A DNA stretch of 64,000 nt from Pseudonocardiaceae bacterium YIM PH 21723 (GTDB taxonomy: Bacteria > Actinomycetota > Actinomycetes > Mycobacteriales > Pseudonocardiaceae): NCBI GenBank assembly GCA_003600225.1, contig QZFT01000048.1, positions 1-64,000 on the forward strand. The letters are read 5' to 3'. Numbering within the stretch: position 1 is the first letter of the stretch; the number at the start of each line of letters is the position of its first letter. Shown piece by piece: positions 34,513 through 42,836 of this stretch. Below the pieces are notes generated by a model. That model saw nothing but the letters and a program-made list of their open reading frames with translations, did no database searches and was not told the DNA's origin. A program made the translations under genes and the position numbers.

Positions 34513-35684
34513 TCGCGTTGCCGGAGAACTCCCAAACAGGCAAGAGGATGGCGCTCACCCCTGCTCAGGTGAACTACCTGCGCGGTTCGGGGCTGGTCGA
34601 CGTGCGGCCGAGCGGCCGGGACTTCGTGGTGACGCCCAAGTCCAAGCGGGTGGGCGCCGTGCATGCGTACGGGCTCGACATCGTGGTAACACCGAAGGTC
34701 ACCATTCCACGCCTGCTCTTCATGCTCGGTTACGCGCAGAATCCCGGTTTTCTGCCGGAGAACGTCGAAGGTGTGCAGGCCGACGGGCTGTGGGCGATCG
34801 TCGCCGAGAGCCTGTGTCGTAACGTAGAACATGCGCTGAGCCGCGGGGTGCTCTCCGGCTACGCGACGGAGCACTCATCGAGCACCGTGATCCGCGGGCG
34901 GATCCGCGTCGGCGACCAGATCTCGCGGCGGCCCGGCCGCATGATGCCGGTGGAGATCACACACGACGAGTTCACCACGGACACTCCGGAGAACCGCCTG
35001 CTGCGAGCCGCCGTCAGCCGGATGCTCAGCGTCCCCCGCGTCGACCCGGGCATCCAGGGTCGGCTGCGTCACCTGCTCAGCAGATTGGGCGGCGTCTCAC
35101 CACTCGCGCACGGGGCCCCGCTACCGCGGTGGCGGCCGACCCGGATCAACACGCGCTACCACCCTGCCCTGCGGATCGCGGATCTCGTGCTGAACACGCT
35201 GTCGTTCGAGGTGGGAGACGACGGCCTGGCGATCGCGTCCTTCGTCGTCAACATGGAGAAGGTGTTCGAGGACTTCCTCACGACCGCGCTCACCGAGGCG
35301 TGGAGCACGAGCCCCGGCCGGACCAGACCGCAGTACCCGGCCAAACTCGACGGCAGCGGTGTGATCTCGATGAATATCGACGTCGTGCATGTAGTGGACG
35401 GCAAGCCGCAGTTCATCGTAGATGCGAAGTACAAACTGGAGAGCAAGAAAGGTCGCTATCCGAACGAGGACATGTACCAGGTGATTTCCTACTGCACCGC
35501 GCTCGGCGTCGAACGCGCCTGGCTCGTCTACTCCGGTGACACCGCCAAGGCCACGCGGCACCGCATTCTCAACTCACCGATCACCGTCATCACGTACGCG
35601 CTGGACCTGGATGTGGCGCCGACGGAACTCATCGCACAGATCGGACATCTGGCCGACTCGATCACGGCGAGCGCCATGTCCTAA
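34509..35684 (+). CDS. mcrC: McrC-like restriction endonuclease subunit
   Basis: The 391-residue protein has the McrC layout: an N-terminal beta-rich part contacting McrB, a middle helical part (THDEFTTDTPENRLLRAAVS) and a C-terminal PD-(D/E)xK nuclease core, seen as MNIDVVHVVDGKPQF then IVDAKYK. With McrB it should cut DNA with modified cytosines and so act against modified phage or foreign DNA. ATGA overlap shows coupling. Confidence 0.9.
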   Translation: MIALPENSQTGKRMALTPAQVNYLRGSGLVDVRPSGRDFVVTPKSKRVGAVHAYGLDIVVTPKVTIPRLLFMLGYAQNPGFLPENVEGVQADGLWAIVAESLCRNVEHALSRGVLSGYATEHSSSTVIRGRIRVGDQISRRPGRMMPVEITHDEFTTDTPENRLLRAAVSRMLSVPRVDPGIQGRLRHLLSRLGGVSPLAHGAPLPRWRPTRINTRYHPALRIADLVLNTLSFEVGDDGLAIASFVVNMEKVFEDFLTTALTEAWSTSPGRTRPQYPAKLDGSGVISMNIDVVHVVDGKPQFIVDAKYKLESKKGRYPNEDMYQVISYCTALGVERAWLVYSGDTAKATRHRILNSPITVITYALDLDVAPTELIAQIGHLADSITASAMS

Positions 35685-35738
35685 AAGGTGGGTCATACGG
35701 CGTTGCCGTCAGCGGCGGGCCAGCTCAGCATTGCATTC

Positions 35739-36701
35739 ATGCCGAATCGACGGGTGCTCATCGTGTGCTTCACCGGTGTGCAGAGTATCGACGTCACGGG
35801 CCCGTTGGAGGCGTTCTACGACGCCGGCTACCAGGTGCGGCTGGGCACCATGGGCGGCACTCCGGTCCGCTCGTCCAGCGGCCTGCTGCTCACCCCGGAC
35901 ATCGCGCTGGAACGTGCCTGGGAACTCGACATCCTGCTGGTCCCCGGCGGGCTGGGCAGCCGGCTGCCCGAGCCCGAACTGATCACCTGGCTGCGCACCA
36001 GGGGCCCTCGCGCCCGGCAACTGGTCTCCGTGTGCACCGGCACCTTCAGCCTGGCCGCCGCCGGACTGCTGGCCGGGCGCCGGGTGACGACGCACTGGGC
36101 TCAGTGCACCGAACTGGCCCGGCGGCATCCCGAACTGGAGGTCCTCGCCGAGCCGATCTTCGTCCGCGACGGCCACGTCGCCACCTCAGCCGGCGCGACG
36201 GCGGGCATCGACCTCGCGCTGGCCCTCATCGAGGAGGAACTCGGCTGGGACACCGCGCTCACCGTGGCGCGCAACATGGTGATGTTCCTGCGCAGGCCGG
36301 GCGGGCAGGCGCAGTTCAGCGTGCAGCTCGCCACGCAGCTGGCCGACCGGGCTCCGGTTCGGGAGGTGCAGCAGTGGATCAGCGAGCACCCGGAGGCGGA
36401 CCTGTCCATCCCGGCGCTCGCCCAGCGGGCCACCCTGTCGCCCCGGCAGTTCACCCGGGCCTTCACCACCGAGGTCGGCATGTCGCCGGGCCGCTACGTG
36501 GACCAGGTGCGCCTGGAGGCCGCCCGACGGCGGCTGGAGGACACCGCCGACGGCATCGAGGAGATCGCCCGCCATTGCGGATACCGCACCACCGAGGCCA
36601 TGCGCCGGGCCTTCCACCGGGTGCTCGGGGTCAGCGCAGCCGACTACCGCCGACGCTTTCAACCTGCCTTCGAAGGGAACAATCATGATGTCTCGACGTG
36701 A
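35739..36701 (+). CDS. GATase1/DJ-1-AraC family transcriptional regulator
   Basis: A 320-residue protein with a DJ-1/PfpI-like domain (about 1-180; VSVCTGTFSLAAAGLLAGRR with the elbow cysteine) and a C-terminal AraC domain (about 210-310; ALAQRATLSPRQFTRAFTTE). The architecture matches the regulator at 31754-32767. ATG 35739 starts the conserved part; GTG 35688 is possible. Its 3' end overlaps the exported HD-domain gene by 17 bases, so that gene is likely coregulated. Confidence 0.88.
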   Translation: MPNRRVLIVCFTGVQSIDVTGPLEAFYDAGYQVRLGTMGGTPVRSSSGLLLTPDIALERAWELDILLVPGGLGSRLPEPELITWLRTRGPRARQLVSVCTGTFSLAAAGLLAGRRVTTHWAQCTELARRHPELEVLAEPIFVRDGHVATSAGATAGIDLALALIEEELGWDTALTVARNMVMFLRRPGGQAQFSVQLATQLADRAPVREVQQWISEHPEADLSIPALAQRATLSPRQFTRAFTTEVGMSPGRYVDQVRLEAARRRLEDTADGIEEIARHCGYRTTEAMRRAFHRVLGVSAADYRRRFQPAFEGNNHDVST

Positions 36702-37356
36702 ACTGATCGGCTCATCGATCGGGCTGGCAGCGTTCAGCGTGCTCCCGGCGCCTCCGGCCATGGCCGCCATCCCCGACATCGTGCCGGTGCCGGACTCCAG
36801 GCTGGCGAAGGCCGCGACGGCGCTGATGGATTCGGGTGGCTCTCCCGAGTGGGCCGACCACTGCCGGCGGGCGTACCAGTTCGGCGCGCTGCTGATGCAG
36901 AAGGCGGGCGTTCACCGGTACGATCGCGAGCTGGCCTACCTCAGCTCGATCCTGCACGACCTGGCCCTGACCCCGAAGTACCCCGGTCCGGAGGAGTTCC
37001 CCATCCGGGGCGCTCGGCTGGCCGGGGAGTTCCTCAGCGATCAGGGACTGGGCGCGGCGGACGTCCAACTCGTCCAGTACGCCATCCGCTACCACCTCGA
37101 CATCGGCATCACGGATTACCGGCCCGAGGTGCGGATCGTCCCCACCGGCTCGCTCTGTGACCTCACCGGAGCCGGCCTGCATCTCCTGGACCGCCGGCAG
37201 ATTCAGGCGATCCTCGACTACGCACCCCGTCACGAGTTCAAGAAGGAGTTCATCAGGTCCTCGAACGGCGAGCGAAGGAAGCTCCCGCTCGCCCCGAGCT
37301 CCTGCCTGGGCCTGCTGCTCCAGCCCGCGGTGCTCGCCGCCCCCTTCGAGTCCTGA
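36685..37356 (+). CDS. Tat-exported HD-domain protein (cyanamide hydratase-like)
   Basis: The 223-residue product begins MMSRRELIGSS with a hydrophobic run and AMA, a twin-arginine export signal. The mature part has an HD-type metal domain: HRYDRELAYLSSILHDLAL with the HD pair, then IRYHLDIGITD. The helix order resembles cyanamide hydratase and related small HD hydrolases; the substrate is unproven. Translationally coupled to the upstream GATase1-AraC regulator. AAGGGA precedes the ATG. Confidence 0.78.
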   Translation: MMSRRELIGSSIGLAAFSVLPAPPAMAAIPDIVPVPDSRLAKAATALMDSGGSPEWADHCRRAYQFGALLMQKAGVHRYDRELAYLSSILHDLALTPKYPGPEEFPIRGARLAGEFLSDQGLGAADVQLVQYAIRYHLDIGITDYRPEVRIVPTGSLCDLTGAGLHLLDRRQIQAILDYAPRHEFKKEFIRSSNGERRKLPLAPSSCLGLLLQPAVLAAPFES

Positions 37357-37362
37357 GCACGA

Positions 37363-37380
37363 CATGCCGCCCCCGGCATG
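37363..37380. terminator. Short hairpin between the HD gene and terC
   Basis: CATGCCG and CGGCATG pair around CCCC, seven bases after the HD gene stop and 18 bases before the TerC start. It could end the HD transcript or lie in the terC leader. Confidence 0.5.
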
Positions 37381-37398
37381 CGCCCGTAAGCTCAGGCC

Positions 37399-38415
37399 GT
37401 GCAGCACATCAGCACCCTGACCTGGGTTGCCACCGTCGGTCTCATCCTCGCCCTGCTCGCCGTCGACCTGATTCTCGCGGCGGCGCGCCCGCACAAGGTC
37501 GGCTTCGGCGAGGCCACCGCCTGGTCGGTGTTCTACATCGCGGTGGCGGTGGCCTTCGGCGTGTGGTTCACCGTGCAGTACGGCAGTGAGTCCGGCACCG
37601 AGTACTTCGCCGGTTATCTGGTCGAGAAGAGCCTGTCGGTCGACAACCTCTTCGTGTTCGTGATCATCATGGGCACCTTCGCCGTACCGGAGAAACACCA
37701 GCACAAGGTGCTCACCTTCGGGATCATCCTCGCGCTGGTCATGCGCGCGATCTTCATTGCGCTCGGCGCGGCGCTGCTGTCGTTGTTCTCGTTCGTATTC
37801 CTGCTCTTCGGCCTGCTGTTGATCTACACGGCCGTGCAGTTGTTCAAGCACCGGGACGAGGATCCCGACGTCGAGAACAACATCGTGATCAGGAGTGCCC
37901 GCCGCTTGCTGCCGGTCACCGACGACTATGTCGGCGGCAGGCTCACCACCCGGATCGACGGCAGGCGGATGGTCACCCCGCTGTTCGTCGTCCTGATCGC
38001 CATCGGCAGCATCGATCTGCTCTTCGCCCTCGACTCGATCCCCGCGGTGTTCGGGGTCACCGAGCAGCCCTACATCGTCTTCACCGCCAACGCGTTCGCC
38101 CTCCTCGGACTGCGTGCGCTGTACTTCCTCGTTCAGGGCCTGCTCGACCGTCTGGTGTACCTGTCCACCGGTCTCGCGCTGGTCCTGGCGTTCATCGGCG
38201 CGAAGCTGATCCTGCACTGGGCGCACGTGGACATCGACCCGCGGGTTCCCGAGATCTCCACCCCGCTCAGCCTCACCGTGATCATCACGGTGCTCGTGGT
38301 CGTCACGGTGGCCAGCCTGATCAAGACCCGGCGGGATCCCTCGGCCAAGGCCCACCCCGGATCGCTTCAGGGGCAGCGCCCCGATTCGACGGAGGACACA
38401 CCGCCACCGCGATAG
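37399..38415 (+). CDS. TerC/Alx-family integral membrane protein
   Basis: A 338-residue protein with about nine membrane segments and the family signatures VEKSLSVDNLFVF and FALDSIPAVFGVT, whose acidic residues lie in the membrane. TerC/Alx proteins are linked to manganese export, metal loading of exported proteins and tellurite resistance. The C-terminus is a short charged tail. GTG 37399 is the best start; only a weak AGG precedes it. Confidence 0.92.
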   Translation: MQHISTLTWVATVGLILALLAVDLILAAARPHKVGFGEATAWSVFYIAVAVAFGVWFTVQYGSESGTEYFAGYLVEKSLSVDNLFVFVIIMGTFAVPEKHQHKVLTFGIILALVMRAIFIALGAALLSLFSFVFLLFGLLLIYTAVQLFKHRDEDPDVENNIVIRSARRLLPVTDDYVGGRLTTRIDGRRMVTPLFVVLIAIGSIDLLFALDSIPAVFGVTEQPYIVFTANAFALLGLRALYFLVQGLLDRLVYLSTGLALVLAFIGAKLILHWAHVDIDPRVPEISTPLSLTVIITVLVVVTVASLIKTRRDPSAKAHPGSLQGQRPDSTEDTPPPR

Positions 38416-38431
38416 AGGGAACTTTATCCAC

Positions 38432-38458
38432 CCAAGAGATGACCATGATCATCCTTGG
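38432..38458. terminator. Imperfect hairpin downstream of terC
   Basis: CCAAG-A-GATGA pairs with TCATC-CTTGG around CCATGA (one unpaired base), 16 bases after the terC stop. Either a terminator or an operator for the channel gene that follows. Confidence 0.45.
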
Positions 38459-38527
38459 GAACTGACGGCACCGGGCAATGGTTAATCTCGCCAGGAATTT
38501 CCCAATTCCCTCTCGAGAGCCCGCACC

Positions 38528-39238
38528 ATGACCGAGTACCGCTTTAGCGCAAGACTGCTCGCCGAAGCCCTCGGCACCTGCATGCTGCTCACATCGATCG
38601 TGTCAGCCGGCATCATGTTCGAACGCGTGCCGGCGAACCAGTACGGCATTCGGTTACTCGGCATCTCCGCCACCATCGCGGCCGCGCTCTCGGTCATCAT
38701 CGCGATATTCCGGCCGATCTCCGGTGCCCATCTGAATCCGGTGGTGACCCTGTTCTCCGGATTCAAGGGCTCCGTGGCGGCCGCCTACATCGCCGCGCAG
38801 TGCACCGGCGCGATCTCGGGCGTAATGGTGTCGCACGCGATGTTCCAGAAGCCGCTGGTGTACTCCGGCGGGCCGGACCGGCTGGGGCCCGGCGTGTGGA
38901 TCGGCGAGATCGTGGCCACCGCGGGCCTCGTGCTGACCGGCAGGCTGCTGACGCATCACCGCCAGGGCAGGCTGATCCCCCGGGTCGTCCCGACCTGGGT
39001 CTTCGCGGCGATCATGTTCAGCTCGTCCACCTGTTTCGCCAACCCGGCCGCGACGCTGGCGCGGGCGTTCACCGGCACCGTCACCGGCATCTCCTGGGCC
39101 TCCGTGCCCGGATACCTGCTCGCGGAGGTCACCGGCGCCACCCTCGGGGTGCTCCTGGCGAAAACCCTCTGCGCCACGCGCGCACAGTCCATACCCCTGG
39201 ACTCCACGGCCGATTCCCTTGCCGTTTCGAGCTACTGA
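38528..39238 (+). CDS. MIP/aquaporin-family channel
   Basis: The 236-residue protein has six hydrophobic segments and the two half-helix motifs of the MIP family: SGAHLNPVVT (NPV in place of NPA) and CFANPAATLARAFT. It should pass water, glycerol or small neutral solutes; some actinobacterial relatives carry metalloids. The arginine selectivity residue after the second motif is present. Confidence 0.85.
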   Translation: MTEYRFSARLLAEALGTCMLLTSIVSAGIMFERVPANQYGIRLLGISATIAAALSVIIAIFRPISGAHLNPVVTLFSGFKGSVAAAYIAAQCTGAISGVMVSHAMFQKPLVYSGGPDRLGPGVWIGEIVATAGLVLTGRLLTHHRQGRLIPRVVPTWVFAAIMFSSSTCFANPAATLARAFTGTVTGISWASVPGYLLAEVTGATLGVLLAKTLCATRAQSIPLDSTADSLAVSSY

Positions 39239-39365
39239 GAAACGTGACTCCCACCGCATAGGCACGATAAGGGCAGAATCGAAACCATCGGCCGGATGCC
39301 GACACGCCAGGTACGTTCGAACAGGAATCAATCGACCCGCTCTGAATGAGCATTCCTCGCCATGG

Positions 39366-39387
39366 TCACCGCATTAATGTGCGGTGA
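39366..39387. promoter_or_regulatory. Inverted repeat upstream of a secreted-protein gene
   Basis: TCACCGCA and TGCGGTGA flank TTAATG, ending 33 bases before the start codon at 39421. It could be an operator or a leader hairpin. Confidence 0.4.
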
Positions 39388-39420
39388 TTTCGGCGATTCC
39401 TATCGATCCTGTGGGGAATA

Positions 39421-39861
39421 ATGCGACGTACCATGTCCATCGCGGCAGCGACCGCGGCAATGCTCCTGCTGGCCACGCCGATCGCCTCGGCGGATGACAA
39501 CCCGGATTGGCATGCGACCTGCGGTACCCGGGTATCGCCCACCGAGGCCAACTACGCCGAGGGCTGGGCGAATGTGCACAACGACGGCGGCAACTGGAAG
39601 ATCGTCAACATCTACGCCAAGCTGCGCAACGCCGGCGGGAAGATCACCGGTGACCACCAGATCGTGGTGAACGTGTTCAACGGCAGTTCCATCGTCGCCT
39701 CGCACACATTCAAGAACATCGCGAACGCGGACATCGCCCTCACCGCCGACGTCAACCCGGCCGTCGTGATCCCCAAGGGCAAGGCGGCCGTGATGGTCAA
39801 CGCGAACACCAACCTCAACACCTGGCCGAAGATGTGCAGCGCCGCCGGCCTGCGGTTCTGA
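39421..39861 (+). CDS. Small secreted protein of unknown function
   Basis: I do not recognise the family. The 146-residue product has a signal peptide (MRRTMSIAAATAAMLLLATP to ASA) and a mature domain of about 120 residues, rich in Asn and beta-prone, with a Cys near each end (ATCGTR, KMCSAAG) that could form a disulfide. Mature segments such as NVHNDGGNWKIVNIYAKLRN suggest a small beta sandwich. No close operon partner. Confidence 0.72.
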   Translation: MRRTMSIAAATAAMLLLATPIASADDNPDWHATCGTRVSPTEANYAEGWANVHNDGGNWKIVNIYAKLRNAGGKITGDHQIVVNVFNGSSIVASHTFKNIANADIALTADVNPAVVIPKGKAAVMVNANTNLNTWPKMCSAAGLRF

Positions 39862-39909
39862 CTCTCCCGGGCGGGCAGCGGGAAACGTCCCACTGCCCGC
39901 CCGGACCTG

Positions 39910-40743
39910 TCACCGGGTTCCGATCGTCAGCCGCCAGTCGTCGATCCACCGGTCGTTCTCGTCATCGGGTGGAAGGTCCCGCTCATCCGTCTTACACCGG
40001 TAGCGCACCAGCCTGCTCTGCTCCTCGGTCGGGTTCCCGCTGACGTCGGTGTCACCGTCCACATTGAAATGCTGGGCGGTCGCGGTCACGTAGTCGCGCC
40101 GGATGAACGTTCTCCACTGCGAATTGGTGCCCCAGCCCAGGGATCCGTCGATGGTGGGACGGTGCCGTCGCAGGAAGACCTCGTGCAACTCGGAGCGTTC
40201 GGCGATACCGGCCACCGCATGACGGGCGCCGGCCCGGACCCGGACCCCAGCCCTGCTGAACACCAGCTCGTCGAACATCAGACCCGGCCAGACGATGTCC
40301 AGGATCTCGATCGGAGCGTCGGGGTCGGGCGACTGCTCCACGGCGACGATCTCGTGGAAGATCGGGTCGAACCGGTCCTGCTCGATCTCCGTCATGCCCA
40401 GCGCGGCGAACGTGGCCAGGTACTGCGGCCGGGTGATCGCGGGCCACCCCCGCTTCAGGTGCAGAGAATGCACGTGCGGAAGCTCCACGTCCTCCGGCAG
40501 CGGTGACTGGAAACCCACCAGGAGTACGTCACTCACCCGGCTCAGGGCGTACGCCTCCATCAGCAGCTCGGCGAACCCGTCGTTCGTCCGCGTGCACTGC
40601 CCATATCGGCGGAGCGGCTGCAGATACTCCCGGAAGGCCACTCCCGTCTTATCCATCCAGGGCGCGACAATGTCCTGATAAGCCTCAGTTCCGGCGTAAT
40701 CCCGCAAGAAGAAATACAGCTCGGCAGGCGATGTGTGTTCCAT
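39910..40743 (-). CDS. Conserved-looking hypothetical protein
   Basis: I do not recognise this 277-residue cytosolic protein. It has no signal or membrane segment, is rich in aromatic and acidic residues, and contains WPGLMFDELVFSRAGV and WGTNSQWRTFIRRDY. The ATG at 40743 follows GGGGGA. The gene upstream ends 25 bases away, so it is probably in an operon with the DinB-like protein. Confidence 0.65.
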   Translation of the reverse strand: MEHTSPAELYFFLRDYAGTEAYQDIVAPWMDKTGVAFREYLQPLRRYGQCTRTNDGFAELLMEAYALSRVSDVLLVGFQSPLPEDVELPHVHSLHLKRGWPAITRPQYLATFAALGMTEIEQDRFDPIFHEIVAVEQSPDPDAPIEILDIVWPGLMFDELVFSRAGVRVRAGARHAVAGIAERSELHEVFLRRHRPTIDGSLGWGTNSQWRTFIRRDYVTATAQHFNVDGDTDVSGNPTEEQSRLVRYRCKTDERDLPPDDENDRWIDDWRLTIGTR

Positions 40744-40768
40744 GTGATCCCCCAGGTTCACCTCATAT

Positions 40769-41494
40769 CTACAGGAACACGCGGGCGACTTCCAGCCATT
40801 TCCGCGCGTCCGCGCCGACGGCCATCAGACCGGTCTCCGCGAGCGCCCGGCGACGGGTGACCCGGAGGCAGAAGTCGAGGGCACTCCCCCGAACCTGCTG
40901 CTCGGCATCCTCCGGTCCCCACACCCAGGTCTCACCGTCCGGGCCGGTCAATTCGACCCGGAACGGCTCGGCCGGAACCGGCAGCTGGGCGGCGTAGAAC
41001 GACAGCCCGACACCGACGACCCCCAGCGATGCCACATGCCGGAGCCGGGCCGTGGGACGACGTTTCACCCCCACCGCGTCGAGGATGTCCTGCCCGTGAG
41101 CCCAGATCTCCATCAACCGGAGCGGCACCATCAGCGTGGCGGTGACCTGCGCGCCGAACCAGGGAAACTCCTGGTCCACCGGGACATCGCGGAGCGCCGC
41201 AGCCACCTCCGTCCGACCGGTGCGCCACTCGTCCAGCAGGACAGACCGCGGCTTGGCCGCGCCGACAGCGGCCTGGTGATCGGCATCCTGCACCTGCTCG
41301 AACGCCTCCGGGTTGCGAAGCGCGATGAGCACGTTCGCATCCGCCGCGGCGAGGTGCGCGATCTGGTGGGCGATCGTCCAGCCCACCGCCGGTGTCGGCC
41401 TGGTCCAGTCGGGCTCCGCCGACACCAGGGCGTCCAGCTCCTCGCCTTCCGCCACCAGGTCCGGCTGCACGAGATCGCGCGGCACGGCGGACAT
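40769..41494 (-). CDS. DinB/maleylpyruvate isomerase-fold protein (TIGR03084-like)
   Basis: About 241 residues with the DinB-like four-helix bundle: LVAEGEELDALVS, VGWTIAHQIAHLAAADANVL, then LRLMEIWAHGQDILDAVG. The His residues in AHQIAHL and WAHGQD are the usual metal ligands. Such proteins are thought to be mycothiol-dependent enzymes. Start uncertain: ATG 41494 or GTG 41554, neither with a clear ribosome site. Confidence 0.8.
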   Translation of the reverse strand: MSAVPRDLVQPDLVAEGEELDALVSAEPDWTRPTPAVGWTIAHQIAHLAAADANVLIALRNPEAFEQVQDADHQAAVGAAKPRSVLLDEWRTGRTEVAAALRDVPVDQEFPWFGAQVTATLMVPLRLMEIWAHGQDILDAVGVKRRPTARLRHVASLGVVGVGLSFYAAQLPVPAEPFRVELTGPDGETWVWGPEDAEQQVRGSALDFCLRVTRRRALAETGLMAVGADARKWLEVARVFL

Positions 41495-41630
41495 GTCCAA
41501 GCCGTAGTTCAGCACCTGATCCACGCTACTCGGATCGGCTGGAATGACGGCCACTTTCAGTTGACTACCGACCAGTCGGTCGGCCGGGAACCCTACGTTC
41601 GGCTCCAGGCCATTCGGAAAGGGTTTTCTG

Positions 41631-42836
41631 GTGATCGGTGATCAGTCGCTCCGGCGACTGCCTGGGCTGACCGGACTCCGGTTTCCCCTGGCCTTCGCGG
41701 TGTTCCTCGCCCACGCGACCGCATTCGTCGGACCGTATCGCGGCAACGGCCCCGGTGGGATCCTGCGGTTCATGTGGCCGCTCGGCTACGGCGGCGTCTC
41801 GGTCTTCTTCGTGCTCAGCGGCTTCGTGCTCACCTGGTCGGCGCGGGAGCGGGACACGCCGGCCGCGTTCTGGCGCAGGCGGATCGTCAAGATCTTTCCG
41901 GTGCACCTGGTGACCACGATGCTGGCCGGCGTCCTGGCGGTGGCCGTCGGGATCGGCCCGTTCCTGGCGTTGACCCACACGCCGACACCGATCCGGCTGG
42001 ACGGCCTGATCAGCGGATTGTTCCTGGCACAGAACTGGATCCCGGGGCGCGCCTGGCAGTACGGCCTCAACTCGGTCTCCTGGTCGATCAGCTGCGAACT
42101 GTTCTTCTACCTGGCCTTCCCGCTGCTGTACCGGTTGATCGGCCGATGGTCAGCACGGCGCCTGTGGTCGGGCTGCGGGATCATGGTCGCGGCGAGCCTG
42201 GTGCCGCCGGTGCTGGCCAACGGGATCGGTGGCGAGCAGTTCGGTTCGAGCCCGGACACGTCCGTGCTCGGCATGTGGGTCACCTACGTCTTCCCGCCCA
42301 GCCGGCTGCCGGAGTTCCTGCTCGGCATGCTGCTGGCCCGGGTCTGCCAGACGAATGTCCCACCGGTGCGGCTGTGGCACGCGGTGCTCGCCCTCCTGGC
42401 GATCATGGGATCGCTGCAACTGCTGAGCAGTCCGTTCGCCAGCAGCCCGATCTACGCCGCCGGCGCGGGTCTGCTGGTACTGGCGGTGGCCCGCCGGGAC
42501 CTGCTCGCCCTGCCCTCCGGGTTCCGCTCCCGGTTCATGGTCTACTGGGGAACCCGCAGCTACTCGCTGTACCTGGTGCACCTGCTGGTCATCATGGCGG
42601 CGACGGTGGCACTGTTCGGCAGGCACCGCGCGGTCGACGACCTGACCGCGACGGCGACCGTCTTCGGGATCTTCCTGCCGTTGTCCGCCATCGCCGCCTG
42701 CCTGCTCTACCGGTACGTCGAGCAGCCGATGGTCCAGCGGTTCTCGTCTCCTCAGCGGGCCGCGGCCAGCACCGGGCCCTCGACCGCGGGCTTGCTGCCC
42801 GGGAGCGGACGGCCCGACGGTTCCACGGCGAAGTAG
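41631..42836 (+). CDS. Acyltransferase 3 family membrane protein
   Basis: A 401-residue integral membrane O-acyltransferase of the OafA/YrhL type with about ten membrane segments. The catalytic region LPGLTGLRFPLAFAVFLAHA near the N-terminus has the conserved R and H, followed by YGGVSVFFVLSGFVLTW. It would acylate a surface sugar or secondary metabolite. The 3' end overlaps the convergent transporter gene by 85 bases, so the last 28 residues may be non-essential. Confidence 0.87.
   Translation: MIGDQSLRRLPGLTGLRFPLAFAVFLAHATAFVGPYRGNGPGGILRFMWPLGYGGVSVFFVLSGFVLTWSARERDTPAAFWRRRIVKIFPVHLVTTMLAGVLAVAVGIGPFLALTHTPTPIRLDGLISGLFLAQNWIPGRAWQYGLNSVSWSISCELFFYLAFPLLYRLIGRWSARRLWSGCGIMVAASLVPPVLANGIGGEQFGSSPDTSVLGMWVTYVFPPSRLPEFLLGMLLARVCQTNVPPVRLWHAVLALLAIMGSLQLLSSPFASSPIYAAGAGLLVLAVARRDLLALPSGFRSRFMVYWGTRSYSLYLVHLLVIMAATVALFGRHRAVDDLTATATVFGIFLPLSAIAACLLYRYVEQPMVQRFSSPQRAAASTGPSTAGLLPGSGRPDGSTAK

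Noticed and set aside
37357-37398. Manganese (yybP-ykoY type) riboswitch before terC
   Set aside because: Only 42 bases separate the HD gene stop from the TerC start, too short for that riboswitch.
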